A DNA stretch of 44,461 nucleotides. It comes from a virus. The position numbers were made by a program, and so were the translations under genes. The stretch is taken from the IMG/VR virus record IMGVR_UViG_3300033153_002359, positions 1 to 44,461 of that record. The stretch is one strand, 5' to 3'. This document shows positions 1 to 9,542 of the stretch, one piece after another. The notes under the pieces are model-generated. The model made no database searches and had not been told where the DNA came from. It worked only from the letters and a program-made list of their open reading frames with translations. Each line of letters starts with the position of its first letter. Positions within the stretch are counted from its first letter, which is position 1.

Positions 1-114
1 AGCACAATGCAAACCAGAAGCGAGTACGCCAAGGCTCTGGAAGATTACAAAGAATATGCCAAACAATACAAAGACGGCGGAAGGGTACAGCTAACCCATG
101 AGGACGCATTAAAG
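1..114. repeat. Terminal direct repeat, left copy
   Basis: These 114 bases are identical to the last 114 of the window (44348-44461). They lie inside the tape measure reading frame, which continues exactly across the join. That position argues for an assembly overlap of a circular or circularly permuted genome, not a physical chromosome end. Confidence 0.95.
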
Positions 115-681
115 AATAAGATTGGCCTGACCAAAGAAATTGGCGAAGCAATCCTTGAGTTGAAGAAAAAGCATGTAGAAGAGTTGAAAAAAGAGAAAGA
201 GCAGATTGAAAAGAACAAGGCGAACTACGTAGAATGGCAGAAGACCATGAGAGACCAACTCCAGGAAACAGCAGAAGGAGCAAAGGGCCTGAGCAAGGAG
301 CTGGTAGACGTAGAGTCACAATACAACTCATGGAGTCGTGCCGCTGTAAGTGATGTCCAAGACGTAGCGGACGAAGTGCAAAAGCTAAAAGATTTAATGT
401 CAGACCTGCCAAGTATTGACGTTGGTGGTGGCATTGAGGGAAGGGCAACAGGTGGTAATGTAAATGCTGGACAGCCTTACATTGTCGGTGAACAAGGGCA
501 TGAGCTATTTGTCCCAAGCCAATCAGGGACAATCATACCAAACAACCAACTAGGCTCAACAGACACTGTAAACCTTAACCTGTCGCTTGATGGTGGGAAG
601 GTCATACCGCTGAACGGGTCAAGGGATGCGGTTGATATGCTAATCTATGAAATGGAAAAAAAACAGAGGAAAGCGTCTTGA
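1..681 (+). CDS. Tail tape measure protein, C-terminal part
   Basis: This is the carboxyl end of the tape measure protein that begins at 42770; the true start is not in this segment. Joined through the 114-base overlap the protein has about 752 residues. The segment holds a long charged coiled coil (Lys/Glu-rich, roughly the first 130 residues) followed by the usual glycine-rich end of tape measures, with the pattern GG-x-PYIVGE-x-G-x-ELF-x-P and then GTIIPNNQ. Tape measures set tail length and pass into the host at ejection. The stop TGA overlaps the TTG start of the next gene by four bases. Confidence 0.88.
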   Translation, partial: STMQTRSEYAKALEDYKEYAKQYKDGGRVQLTHEDALKNKIGLTKEIGEAILELKKKHVEELKKEKEQIEKNKANYVEWQKTMRDQLQETAEGAKGLSKELVDVESQYNSWSRAAVSDVQDVADEVQKLKDLMSDLPSIDVGGGIEGRATGGNVNAGQPYIVGEQGHELFVPSQSGTIIPNNQLGSTDTVNLNLSLDGGKVIPLNGSRDAVDMLIYEMEKKQRKAS

Positions 682-1055
682 TTACTCTTGGAGCAATAAC
701 CCTGAATGAGTCGCTTTACCTGGAAGGAATTGACAACGCTCAAAACATAGCCGTATCACAAGCAAGAACATTAGGCGGGTCTTTGATTGTCCAAACAATG
801 CAGATGGACGGTGGGCGAACCTTTACACTTGGCACGGTCAGGGCTGATGGCTCAATTACAGGTATGTGGTGTCAGCAGCAAATAGACGCTATCAAAGCCC
901 TTGAGCTGATTGGTGGTGCTGTCACCCTTGTTTATAGAGATAGGGGATCTTTTAATGTAATGATTTCAGGAACAAATTTCGTGCAGCTATATCAACGCGA
1001 ACCAGTTAATATTTATAAAAAATACACAGGCTCAATCACTTTAATAGAGGTTTAA
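678..1055 (+). CDS. Minor tail protein downstream of tape measure
   Basis: A 125-residue protein read from a TTG start that overlaps the tape measure stop (TTGA). A weak AGAGGAAAG ribosome site lies just upstream. Beta-rich sequence with no transmembrane segment or catalytic motif. The position directly after the tape measure is that of distal-tail or tail-tip proteins of siphophages, and it is translationally coupled to its neighbours. I do not recognise a named family, so the role is inferred from order. Fairly sure it is a real virion gene. Confidence 0.7.
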   Translation: MITLGAITLNESLYLEGIDNAQNIAVSQARTLGGSLIVQTMQMDGGRTFTLGTVRADGSITGMWCQQQIDAIKALELIGGAVTLVYRDRGSFNVMISGTNFVQLYQREPVNIYKKYTGSITLIEV

Positions 1056-1056
1056 C

Positions 1057-2070
1057 ATGTTAGATGCAGATATAAAAACATACCACGCCAGCGAAGTGTC
1101 GGCTGCAAGCACAAACGGTGGGCGCAGAGGCACCACACAGGTCATCTCCGGCGTTGTAAACAATGTATGGCCTCATGTTCCAAAAGCTGAGAGAACAGCA
1201 GGCGCGACGTTATACCGCAAGCTTTTTACATTGGCTTCTGACGACGACGACGGCACGTTGATAGACGCTGCTGAGTATCTTGATAACCCAACAGACGGCG
1301 ATGACCATATTGTTGCCTTTGAGGCTACGCAGATAGATACCCAAGCAGATATTACGGGGTCAGAAAGGAAATACGGTTCTGCTCTTGTGAGTACAGATAT
1401 TGCAAGTGCTGTTTCTACATTTGATGTGACCGTGGAGCATGTAGATTACGCAACTGGCACAAATGCTATTTTTAAAGTTGGCGATACTGTCAGATTGACT
1501 GATAAAGTTACACCGGATGCCGTGGCGGGCAATGAAGAGTTGCTTACTATTACTGTTGTTTCAAATGTGTCTACTGTTGTAACTGTTACAGTATCGGAGA
1601 CTATTGCAAACGCTTACACAGTCGCCAGTGGTAGCCGTGTTAGCTCTTTGATAAGCTACAGCGATATCGAATGTTCTGTTGATAGCTACGTAGTCACAAC
1701 GGCTGGAGATGGGACGTTTGACGATACCCTTTACCCGATTGTTTGCGATAATATCGGTACTGTTGAGGATGCGCTTACTTTTACTTTTACCGATGCAACT
1801 CATTTTACCTGTGTTGGTTCTTCTGGGATCAATTACGGTTCAGGCGATACATCAACCAACTTCTCCCCGACTAACGGCGATGTATCAAAGCCTTATTTTA
1901 CGTTAGACTATAACGCATGGGTTGATACATGGGCAAATGGCGACACTTTAGCATGCGATATCCACGAAGCTAGTTTTGCTTTTTGGTTAAAAAGGACTGT
2001 CCCGGCAGGTTGTGCCAGCCTTGCAAATAACAAACTGACAACCGTGACCACCGGAGAATCTGACATTTAA
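1057..2070 (+). CDS. Putative tail tip or baseplate-type structural protein
   Basis: A 337-residue protein. The first 65 residues resemble a recurrent phage structural family with the pattern NGGRRG, a WP-x-V-x-x-AER element and YRKLF. The rest is Thr/Ser/Val-rich and beta-like, as in virion surface proteins. It starts one base after the preceding stop and its TAA overlaps the next ATG (TAATG). Function is inferred from position between the tape measure and the hub protein; it could be a tail-tip collar or fibre adaptor. Confidence 0.65.
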   Translation: MLDADIKTYHASEVSAASTNGGRRGTTQVISGVVNNVWPHVPKAERTAGATLYRKLFTLASDDDDGTLIDAAEYLDNPTDGDDHIVAFEATQIDTQADITGSERKYGSALVSTDIASAVSTFDVTVEHVDYATGTNAIFKVGDTVRLTDKVTPDAVAGNEELLTITVVSNVSTVVTVTVSETIANAYTVASGSRVSSLISYSDIECSVDSYVVTTAGDGTFDDTLYPIVCDNIGTVEDALTFTFTDATHFTCVGSSGINYGSGDTSTNFSPTNGDVSKPYFTLDYNAWVDTWANGDTLACDIHEASFAFWLKRTVPAGCASLANNKLTTVTTGESDI

Positions 2071-2858
2071 TGTCATCTCTTACCGTAAACATTGCGAATC
2101 CATCCGCACCAGAAGCCCTTGACCTCCTGCAAATTGAGCAGGAAGACTGGGGCGAAGGTGTTGGGTATGTTTCAAAGGTCATGGCAATGTCACTTATTAT
2201 CAATATGTTTATGGACGTGTCGCAGGAAATCCAAACTCCTGTTTGTGGGATTGAAGAAGATGGGACAATGCAGGTAATTGTCAACGTATATCCATTACAA
2301 AGAGATTTAAACTATAAGCTGCTTGCAAGTTACGGCTCTTTATCAAGTAAAACTGTTGATGTGTTTGATTACCAGGAATTGCTTATTTTCAACGGCACCA
2401 GTTCAGGATCGTTGAGATATCATAGTCTTGATATTAAAAGCGCAGAATGGGAAGGTGATGTTTTTGGCGATGGCGGGGACGTTATAACACCAAGTTTTGA
2501 TATTGACGGCGATAATGTAACAGTAGGATCAAATATTAATGGCGTGTTGTTGGTCGAGTATACAGTCGAAAGACATCAATATACACTCTCTGTAGCCCCA
2601 CGCGACGATGCAGAAAAGTCAAAATATTCTGCAACTGTTTATGGTTTGTATGAGGGTGGTTTGTCATATAGAGAGTTAACCCAGGCACCAGGAGCAGATG
2701 AGTATAATATAGAGATTGGCTGCAGTGGTAGCATTGATCTTGTGAGCATCCAGGGGCGTGAAGATAAGCCTTACGAACCACCGACAGCCGAACCAAAAGA
2801 CAGGCAGATAGTAGTTGATTACTGCAGCCAGGTTGTTATCTCGGACACCATAACATGA
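2070..2858 (+). CDS. Virion protein, tandem paralog 1
   Basis: A 262-residue protein, first of three adjacent related genes. All three share an N-terminal pattern (short LTV-x-x-x-x-P strand, then an IEQE element near residue 22-28), a later V-x-VYP-x-x-x-DLNY motif and a LLVEYT-like strand. This copy has DLNYKL and VLLVEYTVE. No known domain is recognised. Beta-rich composition and location in the tail operon suggest a structural or host-contact role. The TGA stop overlaps the start of paralog 2 (ATGA). Confidence 0.65.
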   Translation: MSSLTVNIANPSAPEALDLLQIEQEDWGEGVGYVSKVMAMSLIINMFMDVSQEIQTPVCGIEEDGTMQVIVNVYPLQRDLNYKLLASYGSLSSKTVDVFDYQELLIFNGTSSGSLRYHSLDIKSAEWEGDVFGDGGDVITPSFDIDGDNVTVGSNINGVLLVEYTVERHQYTLSVAPRDDAEKSKYSATVYGLYEGGLSYRELTQAPGADEYNIEIGCSGSIDLVSIQGREDKPYEPPTAEPKDRQIVVDYCSQVVISDTIT

Positions 2859-3709
2859 CAACTCTCAATATATCATTATCAGAGCCAGCCGTATCGAGAA
2901 GGATATGGGTCAATATCGAGCAGGAAGAAGCAGAGGAGAGTTCTACAAGTTTCAGCGATATTATAACAATGGGAAGTTATGCACAGTCCGGCGTGACTGC
3001 AACGTTGCACAATACAAGTTGCGGGATTGATATTAGCGAGGATTCTATAGCAATACCCCTAACGGTGTTTGTTTGGCCATCATTGCTTGATCTCAATTAC
3101 AATATAAAAGGTGTTGAATCTGGAATAGTAGTTTCAAATAAAACCAGAGTTGACATAGTAAAAGAACACTCAATAACGGTGACAAGTAGCGCCATATTTG
3201 CTTTTGATTATCTGATAGAAAACCTTGAGTTTGAATGGGAAACACCATGCTATAATTCATATGGTGAGGAAGTTGAAGAACCGACATATACTGTTGTAGA
3301 TAATAAGATTGTATTTGACGCAAGTATCTTCGGGGTTGCAAGGGTAAAATACACAGCAGTTGGCTATTCGCATACGGTAACTTTAATTTATGAAAACACA
3401 CCAGAGAGTATCAACAACTTAAAAGATCAAATGATTGGGGAGAGTATTGGTGCTAGTGTAGAGAGTGGTGTTTCAATGACCATCTCTTCCGTAACGGTTA
3501 TTGTGTCATACGTTGAAAACGGAATATTGCAGGAAATACCATTCGGCCTTGAAATACCTGAATCTATCGAAAAGTGTCTACCACAGTGCCGGGATGGCAG
3601 TCTTGTGGGTAGTTCCATCCTCATAAGCCCTGACACTGAATACTGGACAGATGTATATTACAACGATTGTGACGGGTCTATCCTTGATATAAATGAGAGG
3701 ACTGTATGA
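2855..3709 (+). CDS. Virion protein, tandem paralog 2
   Basis: A 284-residue protein, second of the tandem set. It shares the NIEQEEAEE segment near the N-terminus, LTVFVWP followed by DLNY, and VARVKYT in the middle with its neighbours, although overall identity is low. It is beta-rich with several cysteines in the last 50 residues. Start and stop overlap the neighbours by four bases (ATGA), so the three genes look like one translationally coupled cluster. Probable tail-tip component; exact role unknown. Confidence 0.65.
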   Translation: MTTLNISLSEPAVSRRIWVNIEQEEAEESSTSFSDIITMGSYAQSGVTATLHNTSCGIDISEDSIAIPLTVFVWPSLLDLNYNIKGVESGIVVSNKTRVDIVKEHSITVTSSAIFAFDYLIENLEFEWETPCYNSYGEEVEEPTYTVVDNKIVFDASIFGVARVKYTAVGYSHTVTLIYENTPESINNLKDQMIGESIGASVESGVSMTISSVTVIVSYVENGILQEIPFGLEIPESIEKCLPQCRDGSLVGSSILISPDTEYWTDVYYNDCDGSILDINERTV

Positions 3710-5526
3710 GTGAATCGCTAACTGTCACACTCTCAAACCAAAGGGTAACGGGATCATATTGGGTAAGTGTGGAGCAAGCACAGCCTGAATCCGAAACAGC
3801 TAAAGCTGAACAAGTAGCTGAGGCATTAGATTATATTTTTAACATTACCCCATGCGTGACCCCTGATGAATCGTATAGTGGTGGCGAAAACCTTGAGCCT
3901 GTACCAGCCGAAGAAACAGAGTCTGGCAAACTTTCTGCTATGGAGAGTATTTTAGCTGAAATCTTCGGGGTTAAATCATGCGATGACCCTATATTTTTGA
4001 ACGGTAGCTATACGACAAAAGTAAATGTTTACCGCTCACATGTAGGGCTTGATTATATTGTCAAAATAACAAACGGAGTTGTCGGGGCAACCGAGACAAT
4101 CAGAAGCACAATAAGCGTTGTTTTACAAGTTGACGGGGACACAGCCGCACTTGATATCCCGATGGTTGCTGATAATCCTATTGTTTCCTGCAGTGCTGAA
4201 ATAGCGGATTATGACGGTAGTACAATCTTGTTCAAAGACGAAGTGCAAGCGGTGCTACTAACCTATATTTGCGAGTATGATGAGGTTTCTGTGACCGTGG
4301 AAGGTGCAGGCGGTGGAGATGCTAAAGATTGTTTTGTATTTGTTGTATATCAAGGACTGAGTGATAGCGTAGAGTTAGAAAAACCAGAAGTAGAATGCTA
4401 CAATACGTCATGGGTTGTTGGTGACAATGTAGAAGTCGGTGGTGGTGAACCGTGGGATGGTGAAAGCCCTAAGTGTTTCCAGACCAACACTGTCACATGG
4501 CGTTGTAACTGCAGCGAGACAATAGACCATGAGTATGATTATTATACAGAGGTAAACTGCCCGGAAGGGTGGGCTGAGGGTATGACCGACGCTGGCCGAA
4601 CTTCAACAGAAAAATACATGGATTGCGGTGAGCGTGACTATTGGGGGACAAGTGAATTTTACGAAGACTCATGTTGCCAAGTAGGAACGTCCCCTGTTAG
4701 TTGCCAAGTCAGATATCAAACATGGTTTGGTGGTGCTGGTGAAGCCTCTGAACTCGATATGTATAGAGGGCAACCATATACAACGTTAATCCCAATTAAG
4801 CCAGAGAGCGGTTGCGGGCGCATAATCACAACGCAAAGAGTAACAACAAGATGCTGTGATACCGTTACACTCTTGGAATGGGATGAAAGCCAGTCTGGTG
4901 AAGTGTTAACAGAAAGCGGTGTGCTAGTTGTATGCACTGGCGGGATTGGCCCTTATACATGGGATATTCTCGGTGATCGTGATATTGTATTTCGCAACGG
5001 GAAGCAAGTTATTATAACAGACCGATCTTACACATGGGTATATGATGACGGTAATGCCTGTGGTCGCGCCACGATTAGATGTACAGACAACTGTGATCAA
5101 GATGCTGAGGGTTATGTTAGGGCAACTTTAGGTGAGTGGGCGTTAAAGTGGGATATTGAAGATCCACCGGGTTCATGGCAATGTGATATTGTACCATACC
5201 CAACTCCTCCACAGAACTGTCAGTTTAACTATTGCAGCGGTGGCGGGTACGGTGACACATGCAGCAATACAGTTGTTTCAAGTGTTTACAAATGGTACAC
5301 TTCGAGCGTTTGGGTGTGTTTTATAGATGCAGACCCGTGGGAGTACTCATGCGGTCAGAACTACCCATATAGTTGCGAGCCTGATGAGCCAGGAACACCA
5401 GGGTGTCGAAACAGTAGCTGCACAGGCGCACCAAGATACTTCTCTTGCGGGTCATGGATTATGGAATGGAAAAAATACATCTGGATATGTCCGGGTGAGG
5501 ATGTGGGAGACATAGTTTACGTATGA
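3706..5526 (+). CDS. Cysteine-rich virion protein, tandem paralog 3 with extension
   Basis: A 606-residue protein. Residues 1-250 match paralogs 1 and 2 (WVSVEQA near the start, KVNVYRS then LDY, AVLLTYI). Residues 255-606 form an extension with about 26 cysteines, many in pairs (CNC, CC, CTDNC), and an Ig-like motif with CTGGIGPYTW. About 32 cysteines in one phage virion protein is unusual and suggests disulphide-stapled or metal-bound small modules exposed on the particle. A receptor-binding role is plausible but unproven. Its last codons overlap the next start. Confidence 0.65.
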   Translation: MSESLTVTLSNQRVTGSYWVSVEQAQPESETAKAEQVAEALDYIFNITPCVTPDESYSGGENLEPVPAEETESGKLSAMESILAEIFGVKSCDDPIFLNGSYTTKVNVYRSHVGLDYIVKITNGVVGATETIRSTISVVLQVDGDTAALDIPMVADNPIVSCSAEIADYDGSTILFKDEVQAVLLTYICEYDEVSVTVEGAGGGDAKDCFVFVVYQGLSDSVELEKPEVECYNTSWVVGDNVEVGGGEPWDGESPKCFQTNTVTWRCNCSETIDHEYDYYTEVNCPEGWAEGMTDAGRTSTEKYMDCGERDYWGTSEFYEDSCCQVGTSPVSCQVRYQTWFGGAGEASELDMYRGQPYTTLIPIKPESGCGRIITTQRVTTRCCDTVTLLEWDESQSGEVLTESGVLVVCTGGIGPYTWDILGDRDIVFRNGKQVIITDRSYTWVYDDGNACGRATIRCTDNCDQDAEGYVRATLGEWALKWDIEDPPGSWQCDIVPYPTPPQNCQFNYCSGGGYGDTCSNTVVSSVYKWYTSSVWVCFIDADPWEYSCGQNYPYSCEPDEPGTPGCRNSSCTGAPRYFSCGSWIMEWKKYIWICPGEDVGDIVYV

Positions 5527-5906
5527 ACCAACTAACAGACATTTTTGATCTTAAAACATTACAAAACGCATTGGCAGTAATGACGATACTAGAGCGCGAC
5601 GGTGTAGAGTTCTCTGACCAGCGCGACACATTGAAGTCTATAATTGTTTCACATGCCAACCTTATGTTAAAGAAGAGGGTTGAGGCATATAAAGAAACAC
5701 AAAAAAGCAACACTGCCTACTTCGATAAAGCCCCATTATGCCCTTCGTGTTCATCTAAACTTGCATTAAAATCAATTAGAACCCCCGAGGGTATCGGTAA
5801 TGTAAATGGGTATAAGTCTCATTTTATCTGTGATTCCTGTTTGCATGAAGAGTATTCAATATTATCTGTAGAATCACAACTTGTTAAATTGGGAGTACAA
5901 ATGTAA
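5523..5906 (+). CDS. Small protein with C-terminal zinc ribbon
   Basis: A 127-residue protein. The first 70 residues are helical. Residues 74-110 carry CPSC and CDSC separated by about 30 residues, a four-cysteine zinc ribbon. The start overlaps the preceding gene by four bases and its TAA overlaps the next ATG. It sits among tail genes, so it may help tail-tip assembly, but nothing in the sequence proves this. Confidence 0.6.
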   Translation: MNQLTDIFDLKTLQNALAVMTILERDGVEFSDQRDTLKSIIVSHANLMLKKRVEAYKETQKSNTAYFDKAPLCPSCSSKLALKSIRTPEGIGNVNGYKSHFICDSCLHEEYSILSVESQLVKLGVQM

Positions 5907-8527
5907 TGGCACTTTCAGGCTGGGCTGCAAAAAAGACTCTACTCATCATAGTGCCGTCTCAGTCTTCGGCTTTATCTGACTTCCCCATATTGATTAACCT
6001 GTCCGCGTCTAGTGGGACAACAAGTTTTGATTGCTCCGTTGTTTTTGATGAACTTGGAACAAACAGCAAGAAGATAGCTGTTGAAGATGTAGCCACTGGG
6101 AACGAGTGCTATGTAGAAATCGAAAATTGGGAGTCTGACAATGCACAGCTCCACGTTAAAGTACCAACAATATTAACGTCCGGGGCAAGACAGCTCAAAT
6201 TGTACTATGATTCCACCCACGCGGACAACACCACATACATCGGCGATGCTGGTTCGTCTGTTGGGCAAAATGTCTGGGATAGCAACTTTGTTGCTGTGTA
6301 TCATTTATGCCAAGATCCATCTGTAGGCGGAGCTTGTGTTTTAGACTCTACAAGTAACGGTAACGACGGTACGCCAAATGGGACAATGACCACTGCTGAT
6401 CTTGTAGATGGTTTGGTTGGCAAAGGTCTTGATTTCGACGGGGTTAATGACTATATCGCTGTCCCTCATTCTACGGAAATGAATAGTAACGATCAAACTG
6501 TGGAATGTTTATTTCTGTCTAACTCTGGGACTATCTCAGATAGCAAGGGTCTTGTATTTAAAGCTCCAAGCACTTCTGCAACAAGAGAATTTGGTTTGCA
6601 AGTATCACATACCACTGGCTATGTCGGTGGCACTATCAGCAGCGGATCAGCAACAGAAACAGTTGATACTGCTGGGATATGTGATGGTGATTACCATATA
6701 GTCGCTCTTGTTAAAGCATATGACGCTGGTGGTGATACTTTCAGCATATATGAGGATGGTGCTGTCGCGGACTCTGCTACTGTTGCATATAACGGGTATC
6801 AATCCACAAACGAAATTGTAATAGGTAAACTCTCTTCCTCGTCAACCGCTGATAGGTTTTTTAATCACATAATCGGCGAAGTTAGGGTGTCAGACACTGA
6901 CCGATCAGCAGACTGGATTGAAGTTACAAATCTGTCTTTAACTGATGGATTACTCTCTTTCAGCAGCCCCTACCTACAATCAGAGATTGACCAAGCATAC
7001 GGCGACTTAACAACAAATAATCTTGCTCTGGAAAATATGCCATATGCTCTGTTGTTTCCTCTACAGAAAGAGAATATTTTATATTATTCGATTAAATTAG
7101 GCACTATACTAAACCAATATTACGGCGACGCCGATGTTGTAACGCAGGTAATAAATCAATATTATAGCGACTCTCCAGAAATTCAAAAGCAAATTGTAAT
7201 GTTGTATGAGGATATGTTGACTTTAACTAAAGCAACGGAAATGCCATACAACATCCTTGACGACTTACAGAAAACTCTCACCATGCCGTATGCTTTGGCG
7301 GGTGACGCTTTGTTGAAACTTCTTGACCAACATTACGGCCTATTAACAAACAACCTGCTACAAGCAAGTCTAGCTCAAATTTACATGCTGCAGCACGGGA
7401 ACACATTGTCGTCTGTTGATGTTTCTGCTGTTGTGTCAAACGGTGTGACGCCTGACGGGGAGCCGATTACAAACAAGACCGGAGATTTAACCGTAAATTC
7501 TCATCATGTGGATATAGAGTATTCCATTGATTCCTTTGTGTGTAGTGCGGAAATCCACCTGGCAGACGAAAGCGAATATGCCCAAATAAGACAGGGCGAT
7601 AATTTACTCATCACCATAAACGGCGAGACCCACACTTTAATCGTTGAAACAACGCCACGGCGGATGAGGGCAGGAATAGCAAACAGCAACTATATTGTCA
7701 CTGCTGTTTCTCCTGCAATCAGACTATCAGCTCCTTGGTGCGATACGTTCACTTGTTCTTTTGCTGACGATACAGCACAAAATATCTTCGAGGCACTCGC
7801 AGACCCATTGACCGTTGATTGGCAGATTGTAAACTTTCCCATCTCCGGGCTGCAGGCAAATGACGACGATAAAATCTCAATCATGCGATTAATCACACAA
7901 TCAGCAGGGGCGATTATACAATCAGACCCCGACGGCGGATTAAGAGTTGTGTATAAATATCCTGATGCGGTTAATACTTGGCCAGACGTAACCGCGGCTT
8001 ACTTCCTGACAGATTCAATAAACTTTATATCACAAGATGAAACGCCACTACATAACGATGGCACGAATAAATATGTGGTTAGCAACACAACAACGCCACA
8101 AGACAGGGTTTGGGCTGAACAGGCAGACTTTGACGTTTTAGCTTTTGAAGTGCCGTGGAAAGGTTCAACAATGACCCTTGACCACACCGGGAGCGATGAC
8201 GTCGGTGAAATTGAGTATATGGGTATTGTAGAAGAAACAATCATCGAACAAGTTGAGTTCGTTGCTGGATTCTCCAGAAGTGAACGACCAATATACGACT
8301 TGATTGTTGATTGGATTGAGGAAGACTTAGGAACTGTTGATTATCTTGAAGACGGGACACTTGAAGCGTTGACAAAAGACGGTACAACGGAAGGCTATTC
8401 ACTCGCAGATATCACCTACACTACAAAATACCATTTGTGGAAAGTAGATAACAGTGCAGAGTTAAACGTGCAATATATATTGAGGGTCGAAGGTTATGAG
8501 CAAGATACTAGCCAGTCTAGTTGTTAG
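5906..8527 (+). CDS. Tail hub fused to DUF2341/LamG receptor-binding module
   Basis: An 873-residue protein. Residues 1-110 resemble DUF2341 (WAAKKTLLI start, then QLKLYYDSTHAD). Residues 125-340 form a concanavalin A/LamG-like domain, with VAVYHL, a GLDFDGVNDYI segment and IGEVRVSDTDRSADWI. A middle section of about 130 residues has short repeats containing QYYGD, QYYSD and QHYGL. The C-terminal 360 residues read like a tail hub protein with a cell-puncturing or baseplate fold. LamG domains bind glycans, so the protein probably joins hub and receptor binding. The last 32 bases overlap the next gene. Confidence 0.75.
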   Translation: MALSGWAAKKTLLIIVPSQSSALSDFPILINLSASSGTTSFDCSVVFDELGTNSKKIAVEDVATGNECYVEIENWESDNAQLHVKVPTILTSGARQLKLYYDSTHADNTTYIGDAGSSVGQNVWDSNFVAVYHLCQDPSVGGACVLDSTSNGNDGTPNGTMTTADLVDGLVGKGLDFDGVNDYIAVPHSTEMNSNDQTVECLFLSNSGTISDSKGLVFKAPSTSATREFGLQVSHTTGYVGGTISSGSATETVDTAGICDGDYHIVALVKAYDAGGDTFSIYEDGAVADSATVAYNGYQSTNEIVIGKLSSSSTADRFFNHIIGEVRVSDTDRSADWIEVTNLSLTDGLLSFSSPYLQSEIDQAYGDLTTNNLALENMPYALLFPLQKENILYYSIKLGTILNQYYGDADVVTQVINQYYSDSPEIQKQIVMLYEDMLTLTKATEMPYNILDDLQKTLTMPYALAGDALLKLLDQHYGLLTNNLLQASLAQIYMLQHGNTLSSVDVSAVVSNGVTPDGEPITNKTGDLTVNSHHVDIEYSIDSFVCSAEIHLADESEYAQIRQGDNLLITINGETHTLIVETTPRRMRAGIANSNYIVTAVSPAIRLSAPWCDTFTCSFADDTAQNIFEALADPLTVDWQIVNFPISGLQANDDDKISIMRLITQSAGAIIQSDPDGGLRVVYKYPDAVNTWPDVTAAYFLTDSINFISQDETPLHNDGTNKYVVSNTTTPQDRVWAEQADFDVLAFEVPWKGSTMTLDHTGSDDVGEIEYMGIVEETIIEQVEFVAGFSRSERPIYDLIVDWIEEDLGTVDYLEDGTLEALTKDGTTEGYSLADITYTTKYHLWKVDNSAELNVQYILRVEGYEQDTSQSSC

Positions 8528-9008
8528 CCGTGAGGAAGGTGCTTATGGTGCCATATCCATTGAGCTTGACAGCGAGAACAATTTAGACTCTTCCGGTGAG
8601 CAAGGGAATACTAGTTTTGCCCCAGGTGATGAGATAAATTTTCTCATCCACCACGATAGCACAATACGAATTAGCCAAGTATCGGCAACAGATGGACAAA
8701 TTGTAACCCGTGGAGAGTTGGTTCAGGAGAGAACCGATAGTGTGACATTAGTAGACCAAAGCGACACCCATACACTGCAATACACCCCAACAGGTGCGAT
8801 AACAGAAACATGGTATGGTAATAATGCAACGCCAATTTTATTGAACGGTGAAAGGGTTGTGTATTCAAATTCTAGTATTTTGCCTGCATTGTGTGAATTA
8901 TCTTTTAATGTTACATTTAAGTCGTTTCGATTGTTAACGCCAGTTGTGGAACTTGACGACGGCGAAGTATATCATATAATTATTGTTGTTTATGTGGAGA
9001 GTGTATGA
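8496..9008 (+). CDS. Putative minor tail protein
   Basis: A 170-residue beta-rich protein beginning inside the end of the hub gene, with a GAAGG ribosome site before the ATG. It has no recognised motif. Overlapping ends on both sides (32 bases upstream, four downstream) place it in the tail-tip cluster. Probably a structural accessory of the hub; an independent function is not excluded. Confidence 0.6.
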   Translation: MSKILASLVVSREEGAYGAISIELDSENNLDSSGEQGNTSFAPGDEINFLIHHDSTIRISQVSATDGQIVTRGELVQERTDSVTLVDQSDTHTLQYTPTGAITETWYGNNATPILLNGERVVYSNSSILPALCELSFNVTFKSFRLLTPVVELDDGEVYHIIIVVYVESV

Positions 9009-9316
9009 TTTCCATTATCGTTGAAAGAACGCCAGCCGACAGTCAAGGTAGTGATATAGTAGAGAGCCTTATATCAGCAGAAGATCAGGCTATGCAGCTT
9101 GGTCGGATGCATATAGACACCAACTCATCTAATCGTATGATAGTTTCCGGCAGTATGCCTTTAAGTGTATATATGGAACCTGCAAAGCTGGCGCAAGTAA
9201 CTGACTTGCAGAAAGGGCAATATAACGCTAAGTTATTAAACTATTCAACGACAATAACAAGGGCAGGCGGTGACTTTTCAGCCACAACCTCAGTGATAAT
9301 GGAACGTGATGAATAG
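9005..9316 (+). CDS. Putative minor tail protein
   Basis: A 103-residue protein of unknown family, coupled by an ATGA overlap to the gene before and overlapping the next start. Sequence is soluble and beta/alpha mixed with no signal peptide. Assignment to the tail tip is by position only. Confidence 0.55.
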   Translation: MISIIVERTPADSQGSDIVESLISAEDQAMQLGRMHIDTNSSNRMIVSGSMPLSVYMEPAKLAQVTDLQKGQYNAKLLNYSTTITRAGGDFSATTSVIMERDE

Positions 9317-9539
9317 ACAAGCACTTAAAAATATACTCATTGTGCGAACTGAAAAACAGTATTGCACAGTTACAAAACCGCTTGTCGAAGGAATGTATCA
9401 AGTTAAAGATACGCAAGGGCGCATCTTAGATGTTGACTCCAGAAGTGTGTGGCAAGTTGGCGCTGGTGTTGTTGTGAAAGATGGTGAAATTATTGGGCAA
9501 TCGTCTAATATAATAACACAAAAAACATATCAGGTATAA
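9309..9539 (+). CDS. Small protein in tail cluster
   Basis: A protein of about 76 residues starting MNRQALKN, read from the ATG at 9309; a GTG at 9306 in the same frame would add one residue. The end of the previous gene overlaps it. Short beta strands (YQVKD, VWQVGAG, VVVKDGEII) suggest a small OB or SH3-like barrel. Function unknown. Confidence 0.55.
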   Translation: MNRQALKNILIVRTEKQYCTVTKPLVEGMYQVKDTQGRILDVDSRSVWQVGAGVVVKDGEIIGQSSNIITQKTYQV

Positions 9540-9542
9540 AAT

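Noticed and set aside
1-114. True terminal repeat of a linear phage chromosome
   Set aside because: The repeat lies inside the tape measure coding sequence and its frame continues across the join, so an assembly overlap of a circular map is simpler.
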